Source of the DNA: an uncultured Oscillospiraceae bacterium
GTDB taxonomy: Bacteria; Bacillota; Clostridia; Oscillospirales; Oscillospiraceae
NCBI GenBank assembly: GCA_958438185.1
Contig: CAUBQU010000001.1
Location: 1-21,511 of the forward strand
Length of the DNA: 21,511 nucleotides
Direction of reading: 5' to 3'
How positions within the stretch are numbered: position 1 is the first letter of the stretch; each line of letters begins with the position of its first letter. The notes below the pieces were generated by a model. It had not been told where the DNA came from. It ran no database searches and saw only the letters and a list, made by a program, of their open reading frames with translations. Below are positions 7,128-14,227 of the stretch, piece by piece. The translations under genes and the position numbers were made by a program.

Positions 7128-8699
7128 ATGGAAACAGAGGAAAAACAGGATAACGGACTGACGCTGCTGGACCGCAGCCGCAAGGGCATCACGATCTTCA
7201 GCCATGTGGGCGTCGTTCTGCTGCTGCTGGCGGTGCAGATCGTATTTATCATCGTCATTGCCCGGTGGTTTGAGAATTTCTTCCCCCATTATTTGACGAT
7301 CTCGGTGCTGCTGTCTGCCGTGCTGGTGGTGTATCTCATCAACGGGCCCATTGACCCGACGGGGAAGATCACCTGGCTGGTGCTCATTATGCTGTTGCCG
7401 GTGTTCGGCTCGCTGCTTTATGTGTATATCCAAAGTGACATCGGCCACCGGACCCTGGCGGCAAAATTTGACCGGATGACCCGGCAGACGAAGCGGGAGA
7501 TCCTGCAGCAGCCTGTCGTTGAGGAGCGGCTGGAGCGCGAGCAGCCCGGCGCGGCGGCGCTGGTGCGCTATTTGCAGCGCAGCGGCTGCTTCCCGGCCTA
7601 CCAGGGCACGGAGGTGACGTATTTCCCCTCCGGCGAGGCAAAATTCCAGGCGCTGCTGCAAGAGCTGGAGCAGGCGAAGCAGTTTATCTTCCTGGAGTAT
7701 TTTATCATCCGGGAGGGGCTGATGTGGGGGAAAATTCTGGAGGTTCTGTCCCGCAAGGCGGCCCAGGGCGTGGATGTCCGGGTGCTGTATGACGGCACCT
7801 GTGAATTTTCCAATCTGCCCCATGATTATCCCAAGCGCCTGGCCGCGCTGGGGATCCAGTGCCGCGTGTTTTCCGCCATCCAGCCCTTTGTCTCGACGCA
7901 TTATAATTACCGCGACCACCGGAAAATTCTGGTCATCGACGGGCAGGTCGCCTTCAACGGCGGCATCAACCTGGCTGATGAATATATCAACCATGTCCCA
8001 CGTTTCGGCTATTGGAAGGACACGGCGGTTATGCTCCGGGGCGATGCGGTAAAGAGCTTTACGCTGATGTTCCTGCAGGTCTGGTGCCTGGATGAAAAAA
8101 CGCCGGACTTTGCGCCGTACCTTACCTGCACCGCGCCCCAGGCGGCGCAGGCAGGCTTCGTTATCCCCTATGGGGACTGCCCGCTGGACAGCGACAAGGT
8201 CGGCGAGCGGGTGTATATGGACCTTTTGAACCGGGCGCAGCGCTATGTGCATATCATGACGCCGTATTTGATCCTCGACGGCGAATTGGAGACGGCGCTG
8301 AAATTCGCCGCAGAGCGGGGCGTGGAGGTCACGCTGATTCTCCCGGGCGTCCCGGATAAGAAGATCCCATACGCGCTGGCAAAGACGTACTATGCCAGCC
8401 TGATGGCGTCGGGGGTGAAGATCCTGGAGTTTACGCCGGGATTCGTCCACGCCAAGAGCTTTGTCGTCGACGATACAGAAGCTGTGGTCGGGACGATCAA
8501 CTTGGACTACCGCAGCTTGTATCACCACTTTGAATGCGCGACGTATCTCGTGGGGACGGACTGCATCCAGGCCATTGAGGCCGATTTTCAGGAGACGGCG
8601 GCGCTTTGCCGCCCGGTCACGCGGCAGAGCCTGCGCCAGGAGAAGCTGACGACGAAGCTCACCGGCGTCCTGACCAAGGTCATTGCGCCGCTGTTGTAA
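7128..8699 (+). CDS. cls: Cardiolipin synthase (phospholipase D family)
   Basis: A 523-residue membrane enzyme that condenses two phosphatidylglycerol molecules into cardiolipin. Two N-terminal membrane helices are visible (about residues 25-45 and 55-72, plus a short third hydrophobic stretch to about 103), followed by two phospholipase D domains. The HKD motifs are intact: H264-R-K266-ILVI-D271 followed by FNGG, and H441-A-K443-SFVV-D448 followed by GTINLDYRS. This is the length and layout of Gram-positive Cls. The ATG at 7128 has only a weak ribosome binding site (AAGGG at 7111-7115, 12 bases away) despite the strong promoter. Endonuclease III follows 34 bases after the stop with no terminator between, so they share a transcript. 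Confidence 0.95.
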   Translation: METEEKQDNGLTLLDRSRKGITIFSHVGVVLLLLAVQIVFIIVIARWFENFFPHYLTISVLLSAVLVVYLINGPIDPTGKITWLVLIMLLPVFGSLLYVYIQSDIGHRTLAAKFDRMTRQTKREILQQPVVEERLEREQPGAAALVRYLQRSGCFPAYQGTEVTYFPSGEAKFQALLQELEQAKQFIFLEYFIIREGLMWGKILEVLSRKAAQGVDVRVLYDGTCEFSNLPHDYPKRLAALGIQCRVFSAIQPFVSTHYNYRDHRKILVIDGQVAFNGGINLADEYINHVPRFGYWKDTAVMLRGDAVKSFTLMFLQVWCLDEKTPDFAPYLTCTAPQAAQAGFVIPYGDCPLDSDKVGERVYMDLLNRAQRYVHIMTPYLILDGELETALKFAAERGVEVTLILPGVPDKKIPYALAKTYYASLMASGVKILEFTPGFVHAKSFVVDDTEAVVGTINLDYRSLYHHFECATYLVGTDCIQAIEADFQETAALCRPVTRQSLRQEKLTTKLTGVLTKVIAPLL

Positions 8700-8733
8700 T
8701 ACAGGCAGGGCGCGCAGTATAAAGGAGAACCAC

Positions 8734-9375
8734 ATGAAGCAGAAAGAAAAAGTCGCCGCCATCATCGCGGCGCTGAAGGCGCTGTACCCGGAGCCGGTGT
8801 GCGCGCTGCAATATGAAAAGGACTATGAGCTGATGATCGCAGTGCGGCTCTCGGCCCAGTGTACCGATGCAAGAGTCAACCAGATCACCCCGGCCCTCTT
8901 CGCCCGGTACCCGACACTGGAGGCAATGGCGGGGGCGGAGATCGCGGAGGTGGAGCAGCTGGTGCACACCTGCGGATTCTACCGGCAGAAGGCGGCGGAT
9001 ATCGTCCACGCCTGCCAGATGCTGCTGCAGGAGTACGGCGGCAAGGTCCCGGGGACGATGCCGGAGCTGCTGCGGCTGCCCGGCGTCGGGCGGAAAACGG
9101 CCAATCTTTTGCTGGGCGACCTATACCAGGTGCCCGGTAGTATTGTGTGCGATACCCATTGCATCCGGATTTCCAACCGTCTGGGCCTGGCCCAGGGCAA
9201 GGAGCCGGAGAAGGTGGAGCGGCAGCTGCGGGAGATCCTGCCGCCGGAGGAGTCTTCCGACTTCTGCCACCGGCTGGTGCTCCACGGCAGAGCCGTCTGC
9301 ACCGCCCGAAAGCCGGACTGCGCCGGGTGCACGTTGGCGCCTTGGTGTGCAGCCTTTGGGAAAGAGATCGGATAA
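8734..9375 (+). CDS. nth: Endonuclease III (thymine glycol DNA glycosylase/AP lyase)
   Basis: A 213-residue base-excision-repair glycosylase that removes oxidised pyrimidines and nicks the abasic site. Visible signatures are the helix-hairpin-helix LPGVGRKTA with catalytic Lys121, the catalytic Asp140 in VCDTHCIRISNRLGL, and the 4Fe-4S loop with Cys189, Cys196, Cys199 and Cys205 in the canonical C-x6-C-x2-C-x5-C spacing. The start is ATG 8734, preceded by AAGGAG; the frame is open further upstream, but that part overlaps the end of cls and has no binding site. It is the second gene of the cls unit and lies opposite nfo, the other base-excision-repair gene here. Confidence 0.96.
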   Translation: MKQKEKVAAIIAALKALYPEPVCALQYEKDYELMIAVRLSAQCTDARVNQITPALFARYPTLEAMAGAEIAEVEQLVHTCGFYRQKAADIVHACQMLLQEYGGKVPGTMPELLRLPGVGRKTANLLLGDLYQVPGSIVCDTHCIRISNRLGLAQGKEPEKVERQLREILPPEESSDFCHRLVLHGRAVCTARKPDCAGCTLAPWCAAFGKEIG

Positions 9376-9406
9376 AGACTGGATAGAAAACGGAGTAGGT
9401 CAGAGC

Positions 9407-9886
9407 ATGGAACAGATGCGCAGAAAAGATAGGCAAGTCACAGATTGGCAGGAGATTTGCGCCATCCTGGACGCCTGCCAGGTGCTGCACCTGGGGCTGC
9501 AGGGGGCGGATGGGCCGTATGTTGTGCCGCTCTCCTTCGGCTGGGAGGAGCAGGCAGGGCGGATCGTTCTCTATTTCCACGGCGCCAGCGCGGGGAAAAA
9601 GGCCGCGCTGCTGGAGGCGCAGCCGCGGGTCTGCATCGAATGCGCCCAATTTTTCCGCTATGTGCAGACAGCGCACAGCGCCACGGCGGCCTATGAGAGT
9701 GTCATCGGCTTCGGCCAGGCGGTCCTGTGCCAGGGCGCGGAAGCGGCCCACGGCCTGCGGCTGCTGCTAGCCCACTGCGGGATGGACCCGGCGCTGGCCG
9801 ACGGCTGCGCCCACGCAGCGGCGACCAAGGTCTATGCGGTGGCCCTGGATGAGATCACAGCAAAGCGCAGCGCGCCTTTGGAATAA
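9407..9886 (+). CDS. Pyridoxamine 5'-phosphate oxidase-like flavin-binding protein (NimA-like)
   Basis: A 159-residue predicted split-barrel FMN-binding protein. Its opening MRRKDRQVTDWQEICAIL and the later VVPLSFGW and YFHGASAGKKAALLEAQPRVCIE match the clostridial family usually annotated as PNPOx-like or 5-nitroimidazole-reductase-like (NimA). The true physiological substrate of these proteins is generally unknown. The first ATG (9407) has a modest site (GGAG at 9392-9395, AGGT nearer). A second ATG at 9416 gives the exact family N-terminus MRRKD and could also be used. It lies 31 bases after nth and closes the unit before a strong terminator. Drug resistance should not be inferred from this assignment. 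Confidence 0.85.
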   Translation: MEQMRRKDRQVTDWQEICAILDACQVLHLGLQGADGPYVVPLSFGWEEQAGRIVLYFHGASAGKKAALLEAQPRVCIECAQFFRYVQTAHSATAAYESVIGFGQAVLCQGAEAAHGLRLLLAHCGMDPALADGCAHAAATKVYAVALDEITAKRSAPLE

Positions 9887-9903
9887 TGGAATAATATGAT
9901 AAA

Positions 9904-9941
9904 CCAGCGTGCCCTGGGAAGAATTTCCCGGGGCGCGCTGG
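9904..9941. terminator. Bidirectional intrinsic terminator between the cls unit and capA-like gene
   Basis: A 17-bp stem (9904-9920 with 9925-9941, two G-T wobbles) closes a four-base GAAT loop. It is followed on the plus strand by TGTTTTGTTATTCCTTTTT. The minus side is followed by TTTATCATATTATTCC. It lies between two convergent genes. Confidence 0.88.
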
Positions 9942-9948
9942 TGTTTTG

Positions 9949-11199
9949 TTATTCCTTTTTCTCTTTGGGTTCCACGCTCGCCCGGATGGCGGCGACTGTC
10001 TGATCCAGCTGCGCGTAGTCCGCTTCGGAGATCCGGCCGACATAACCCTGCTCGTAGAGCTTTTTGGCCAGCGCCGCGTCCCAGACCTGGTACTGGGGGT
10101 CCCCGGCGGCGTCTGTCGTGCGGTATAGGGGGGTGTAGTCCTGCTTTGTCAGCTGGACGCTGCCGCGCTTGTCCTTTGTGAATTCCAGCTGCAGGACGAT
10201 GCCCTGGCGGGCGCTTTTGTCGGACGCGGTGTAGAAATCGCCCAGATCGTAGGCGACAAGCGCCGTGTGTTCGTCGCCATTTTCATCCGTCGCGGTGCGG
10301 GTCTCGATGGGGCCGGGCTGGTGGGAGTGGGAGCCTAGGATCACATCTGCGCCGTTGGCGACCAGGAGGTCCGCAATGCGCTCCTGGGTTTGGCTGTGCT
10401 GGCTGTCGTCCTCCGCGCCCCAGTGAACGAGGGCAATGAGCACGTCCGGGCTGCGTTTGCGGGCCGCCGCCATGACGGCTTCGATCTGCGTTGTTGCGAC
10501 CTGGGTGTAATTTGTGTCGTAGTCCTCATAGAGCAGATTCACGGCGTATTCCGCGCCGTCCGGCAGGCACAGGTTGCCCAGCCCTTTGGTGAAGGCGACG
10601 AAGACAATGCGCATCCCGCCAGTTTCAAATTCGGCGATGCCGTAATCTTTCCTGTAGCTTTTCTTGTCCGGGCTTGTTCCGGCGTATTGCATTTGGGCGG
10701 CGGTGACAGTCTCCATCGTGCGCTTCAGGCCATCCAGGCCACCGGCGATGCTGTAGGAATTGGCGGTCTGCAGCAGGTCAAAGCCGAGGCCTGAGAGGGT
10801 ACCGGCCAGGTTATCCGGGGCCCAGCCGTCCAGGTCCGTCTGCTCCGGACCGGCAAAGGTGCACTCTAAATTGCCGACGGTCACGTCAGCATCCGCCAAA
10901 AGGGAGGCCACACCGAAGAAGGCCGGGGAGAAGTCATAGTCGCCGCCCGCCTGGGCGTCGCGCAGCAGGCTGCTGTCCATATGAATATCGCCGACGGCGG
11001 TGATGGTAACGCTGCCGTCGCCACTCGCCGTGGGCGCGGCACCATCGGAGCGGCTGGAGAGACTGCGCACGGCAAAAACCATGGCAGCTATGACCAGCAG
11101 GACGCCAAGCAGAAGAAATAGGGAGCTGACTGGCGATCTTTTGCGGCGCGTATCTTGCTGCGGCGACTGCGCGGGTTGTTTTTCAGGGATCTCAGGCAT
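9949..11199 (-). CDS. CapA family metallophosphatase-like protein, membrane-anchored
   Basis: A 416-residue protein of the poly-gamma-glutamate CapA family, which has a calcineurin-like phosphoesterase fold. Residues 1-24 are cytoplasmic and basic. A single helix at about 25-43 (SLFLLLGVLLVIAAMVFAV) anchors the catalytic domain outside the cell. Family motifs are VGDIHMDSS, NLECTF, ALVHWGAEDDSQHSQTQE and ILGSHSHQPGPIE. The usual ANNH block reads ANSYSIAGG, so one conserved histidine is replaced by tyrosine. No capB, capC or other polyglutamate gene is nearby, so capsule synthesis is not supported; many such stand-alone CapA-like proteins have no known role. The start is preceded by AAAGGCGG at the right distance. 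It is a single-gene unit with its own promoter and terminator. Confidence 0.88.
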   Translation of the reverse strand: MPEIPEKQPAQSPQQDTRRKRSPVSSLFLLLGVLLVIAAMVFAVRSLSSRSDGAAPTASGDGSVTITAVGDIHMDSSLLRDAQAGGDYDFSPAFFGVASLLADADVTVGNLECTFAGPEQTDLDGWAPDNLAGTLSGLGFDLLQTANSYSIAGGLDGLKRTMETVTAAQMQYAGTSPDKKSYRKDYGIAEFETGGMRIVFVAFTKGLGNLCLPDGAEYAVNLLYEDYDTNYTQVATTQIEAVMAAARKRSPDVLIALVHWGAEDDSQHSQTQERIADLLVANGADVILGSHSHQPGPIETRTATDENGDEHTALVAYDLGDFYTASDKSARQGIVLQLEFTKDKRGSVQLTKQDYTPLYRTTDAAGDPQYQVWDAALAKKLYEQGYVGRISEADYAQLDQTVAAIRASVEPKEKKE

Positions 11200-11244
11200 A
11201 GGGAAACCGCCTTTCGGAAGCTTTTGGAATCTTTAGATATTCCT

Positions 11245-11272
11245 ATTTTACATAAATGCGGAGAAAAATCAA
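11245..11272 (-). promoter_or_regulatory. Promoter of the capA-like gene
   Basis: Read on the minus strand: -35 TTGATT (11272-11267), a 16-base spacer, and -10 TAAAAT (11250-11245). It lies 45 bases upstream of the start codon in an AT-rich stretch that stands out from the GC-rich surroundings. Confidence 0.6.
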
Positions 11273-11305
11273 CTTTTTTCTGCCGAACGCCGCGCAATGT
11301 GCCCC

Positions 11306-11334
11306 TCGACGAATCTCGACAGCTGTGGTATAAT
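11306..11334 (+). promoter_or_regulatory. Extended -10 promoter of the GH25 unit
   Basis: A perfect -10 TATAAT (11329-11334) carries the extended TGG just upstream (11326-11328). The -35 is weak, TCGACG at 11306-11311, with a 17-base spacer. The 11-base string TGTGGTATAAT is identical to that of the rarA promoter. Transcription should start near 11341, where a GC-rich hairpin begins. Confidence 0.75.
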
Positions 11335-11343
11335 GCATAGCAA

Positions 11344-11360
11344 GCGGGCTGTAGGCCCGC
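11344..11360 (+). other. Hairpin at the predicted 5' end of the GH25 transcript
   Basis: GCGGGC (11344-11349) pairs with GCCCGC (11355-11360), with a T-G wobble extending the stem over a 3-base loop. It starts within a few bases of the predicted transcription start and is not followed by a T run, so it is not a terminator. The octamer ATAATGCA occurs on both sides (11330-11337 and 11362-11369). It may protect the mRNA end, but its function is a guess. Confidence 0.4.
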
Positions 11361-11430
11361 GATAATGCAAGCTTTTACGGCGCCCGGCGCGGGTTGCGTG
11401 GGCGATTTTGATAGAGAAAGGGGTGCTTTT

Positions 11431-12330
11431 GTGGCATATCGCACGAGATCCCGCCGCCGGGCCCGGCGGCATCCGGTCCGGACGGCGCTGCTGGTGCTGG
11501 TCCTTTTGGCTGGGCTGTTGTTTGCGGCGGTCTACGCCTACAGCCGGGCGACGGGCCTGCAGGGCAGCTGGTGGGAGAAAACGACGGCCTTGTTTCACAC
11601 GGTAGCGCAGCAGATCGCCAATCTCGCGCCGGGGCAGGAGGACGACCCGGTGGCGAAAAACCCCTATGACGCCTCGGATTTTTATCAGGACGGCGGCTAT
11701 GTGCGCTGCACGGCAAGCCCCGTCTCCAGCACGGGAATCGATGTCTCCTCCCACCAGGGGGCGATCGACTGGCAGGCCGTGGCGGACGCGGGGATCGAAT
11801 TTGCCATCATCCGGGTCGGCTACCGGGGCTACGGCACCGGGACGATCGAGGAGGATACGAGTTATTATACCAATATCGAGGGCGCGCTGGCAGCGGGCCT
11901 GCAGGTCGGCGTCTATTTCTACTCCCAGGCCATCACAACAGCGGAGGCCCGGGAGGAGGCGCAGTTTGTCCTGGACCATCTGGGCGGCTATGAGATCACC
12001 TACCCCGTGATCTTTGACTGGGAGCAGTCCAGCGAAGCAGAACGGACGGCATCGCTGGACAATACGGCGCTGACCGACTGCGCCATCGCTTTTTGCGATA
12101 CCATTGAGGCCCTAGGCTACCGGGCTGGGTGCTATTTTAACCAATACTTTGGCTACGACCGCTTTGACCTGCGGCGGCTGGACGATTACTGCCTGTGGCT
12201 GGCGGAGTATAACAGCTATCCGTCCTTCCTCTATAACGTGCAGCTCTGGCAGTACTCCCAGAGCGGGCAGGTGCCCGGGATCGGCACGGCGGTAGATCTG
12301 AACCTGTGCCTGGTAGATTTTGCCGGGTAA
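11431..12330 (+). CDS. Membrane-anchored GH25 family muramidase (lysozyme)
   Basis: A 299-residue predicted muramidase that cuts the beta-1,4 bond between N-acetylmuramic acid and N-acetylglucosamine in peptidoglycan. A very basic N-terminus (AYRTRSRRRARRHPVR) precedes one hydrophobic helix at about 18-37, so it is probably a type II membrane protein facing the wall. The GH25 domain runs from about residue 101 to the end. It has Asp104 in GIDVSSHQG, the DWE catalytic pair Asp196/Glu198 in PVIFDWEQSS, and a C-terminal VQLWQYSQSGQVPGIGTAVDLN. GTG at 11431 is chosen over the in-frame ATG at 11365 because AAAGGGG lies at 11417-11423 and nothing suitable precedes the ATG. No wall-binding repeats are present. 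EamA follows 21 bases later. Confidence 0.9.
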   Translation: MAYRTRSRRRARRHPVRTALLVLVLLAGLLFAAVYAYSRATGLQGSWWEKTTALFHTVAQQIANLAPGQEDDPVAKNPYDASDFYQDGGYVRCTASPVSSTGIDVSSHQGAIDWQAVADAGIEFAIIRVGYRGYGTGTIEEDTSYYTNIEGALAAGLQVGVYFYSQAITTAEAREEAQFVLDHLGGYEITYPVIFDWEQSSEAERTASLDNTALTDCAIAFCDTIEALGYRAGCYFNQYFGYDRFDLRRLDDYCLWLAEYNSYPSFLYNVQLWQYSQSGQVPGIGTAVDLNLCLVDFAG

Positions 12331-12351
12331 CGATATAAGGAGGCGCGTTTT

Positions 12352-13272
12352 ATGAAAAAAGCAAACCGTTTGGCCTTTCTGCTGCCGATCGTCGCAGGGG
12401 CGTTTTGGGGCTCCGTGGGGACGTTCGTGCGGTATTTGAACGCCAATGGGATCGGCAGTATGACGATCCTCTCCTCCCGAGTCCTGGTGGCGGCGCTGAT
12501 CTTGCTGGTGGGGATCCTCTGCACAAAGCCGTCGCTGCTGAAAATCAAGCTGCGGGACCTTTGGATCTTCCTGATCGCAAGCCTGGTGGGGATGCTGGGC
12601 CTGAACGCCTGCTATAACGAGGCCATTAACTATTTGCCGATGTCCCTGGCGGCAATCCTGCTGGGGCTGTACCCGATTTTTGTGATGATCCTGGCGGCCT
12701 TTTTGTTCCACGAGCGCATCACCGGCAAAAAGGTTTTGTGCATGGCTCTGGCGCTGCTGGGCTGCACACTGGCCAGCGGCTTGATTCACACCGGCGGGCA
12801 GACCCAATGGCCGCTGCGGGGCATCGCCATCGGCGTCATTTCGGCGGTGTTTTATGCGTTTTACAGCATTATGTCCAAGATCGCCATGCAGCGGGGCTAC
12901 AGCGTCTTTACCATCACCTTTTACGCCCTACTCATCATGGGCCTGGCCCTGACGCCGCTGACGGATTGGGCTGCCCTGGGCGGCTTTGTCGCGGCAGCGC
13001 CGGTGAAGCACATCGGCTTTATGCTGCTGCATTCCCTGTGTGCGTCCGTCCTGTCCTACGTGCTCTTCACGCTGGGCTTCCGGTATATGGATGCCGGGAA
13101 GAATTCTATCCTGGCGGCGGGGTCTGAGCCGGTGGCGGCGCTGCTGCTGGGGATGCTGTTTTTCCGGGAGATCCCCTCTGCCTTGGCGCTGGTCGGGACA
13201 GTCCTGACGATCGTTGCCCTGGCGCTGCTGAGCCGCCCGGAAAAAGCGGCAGAGACTAAAAACGAGAAATGA
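12352..13272 (+). CDS. EamA/DMT family permease
   Basis: A 306-residue drug/metabolite-superfamily transporter with about ten membrane helices arranged as two EamA repeats (roughly residues 8-145 and 152-296). Characteristic parts are GAFWGSVGTFVRYLN in the first helix, LYPIFVMILAAFLFHERI closing the first repeat and SEPVAALLLGMLFFREIPS closing the second. Such proteins export or import amino acids, nucleotides or other small metabolites; the substrate cannot be predicted here. The ATG follows AAGGAGG, 21 bases after the GH25 stop, and the next gene begins 32 bases after its own stop, so it is the middle of a plus-strand unit. Confidence 0.9.
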   Translation: MKKANRLAFLLPIVAGAFWGSVGTFVRYLNANGIGSMTILSSRVLVAALILLVGILCTKPSLLKIKLRDLWIFLIASLVGMLGLNACYNEAINYLPMSLAAILLGLYPIFVMILAAFLFHERITGKKVLCMALALLGCTLASGLIHTGGQTQWPLRGIAIGVISAVFYAFYSIMSKIAMQRGYSVFTITFYALLIMGLALTPLTDWAALGGFVAAAPVKHIGFMLLHSLCASVLSYVLFTLGFRYMDAGKNSILAAGSEPVAALLLGMLFFREIPSALALVGTVLTIVALALLSRPEKAAETKNEK

Positions 13273-13304
13273 CACAATAACACCCCATAGATTGGAGCAA
13301 AACC

Positions 13305-14144
13305 ATGCGAATCGACTTTCACACCCATACCTTCCCGGCCCGCATCGCGGCCCCGGCGATCACAAAAATGCAGGCGTCCTGCCATGCGGCTGCCTTCCTG
13401 GACGGCACCGGCCCGGCGCTGACAGCCTCCCTGCAAAAAGCGGGGCTGGACCGCGCCGTTGTGCTGCCGGTGGCGACGAATCCGGCGAAGGTGCAATCCA
13501 TGAACGATCTTTCCCTGCGCCTGACAGGGCACGACGGGCTCCTTTACTTTGGCTGCATCCATCCGGACCAGCCGGATTGGCGGCAGGAGCTGGACCGAAT
13601 TGCCGCAGCAGGTCTGCGGGGCATCAAGCTGCACCCGGTCTACCAGGGGGTGGATTTTGACGATGTGCGCTATCTGCGCATTTTAGAGCGGGCCGGAGAG
13701 TTGGGGCTGATCGTCGTCACCCACGCGGGGGATGATATCGGCTTCCCCGGCGTCGTCCGCTGCAGCCCGGCGATGATCGCTCGGGCCTGCCGCCAGGTGG
13801 GGCGGGTCCCACTGGTCCTGGCCCATATGGGCGGCTGGAAGAATTGGGACGAGGTGATGGAGCTGTTGCCCGATACTGGCGTGTATCTGGATACGGCCTT
13901 CAGCCTGGGCCGCATCACACCCCTGGAGCCCGACGATTATACGCCCCAGGAGCTGCAGCTGCTGGACGCGGCGGCATTTTGCAAAATGGTGCGGCGGTTT
14001 GGCAGCGAGCGGATTTTGTTCGGCACCGACAGCCCGTGGACAGACCAGGCCGCCAGTGTCGCCCAGATCGAGGCGCTGCCGCTGACCCAGGCGGAAAAAG
14101 ACGCGATCTTGGGCGGCAACGCCCAGCGGCTGCTTGGCCTGTGA
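13305..14144 (+). CDS. Amidohydrolase family metal-dependent hydrolase
   Basis: A 279-residue TIM-barrel hydrolase of the amidohydrolase-2 type (PF04909-like). The opening MRIDFHTHTFP gives the HxH metal site. IKLHPVYQG, VVTHAGDD, VLAHMGGW and LFGTDSPWTD supply the further histidines and the late aspartate typical of the superfamily, and the protein ends in the family's GGNAQRLLGL. These enzymes hydrolyse or decarboxylate small organic molecules; the substrate is not predictable. TGGAG lies 7 bases before the ATG. It follows the EamA gene by 32 bases, so the two could handle one metabolite, but that is only positional evidence. Confidence 0.88.
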   Translation: MRIDFHTHTFPARIAAPAITKMQASCHAAAFLDGTGPALTASLQKAGLDRAVVLPVATNPAKVQSMNDLSLRLTGHDGLLYFGCIHPDQPDWRQELDRIAAAGLRGIKLHPVYQGVDFDDVRYLRILERAGELGLIVVTHAGDDIGFPGVVRCSPAMIARACRQVGRVPLVLAHMGGWKNWDEVMELLPDTGVYLDTAFSLGRITPLEPDDYTPQELQLLDAAAFCKMVRRFGSERILFGTDSPWTDQAASVAQIEALPLTQAEKDAILGGNAQRLLGL

Positions 14145-14227
14145 ACAGCGGCAGGCGCGCGGCATAGAGTGAAATAGCGGGTGGCGGCGCGTGCGCTGGC
14201 GCGCGGCGCTGCGGAGGGGGAAGAAAC

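Noticed and set aside
7065..8765. Long minus-strand frame opposite cardiolipin synthase
   Set aside because: It overlaps an intact cls gene and its strong promoter, and its translation is arginine- and glutamine-rich low-complexity sequence typical of antisense frames in GC-rich DNA.
11307..11321. Possible Spo0A boxes CGACGAA and CTCGACA near the GH25 promoter
   Set aside because: Each has one mismatch and they are in opposite orientation, without the 10-bp tandem spacing. In GC-rich DNA such near matches are common.
14145..14227. GC-rich gap before the threonine aldolase gene
   Set aside because: It holds several overlapping GCGC-type self-complementary stretches, but no consistent hairpin with a U tract and no promoter hexamers beyond chance.
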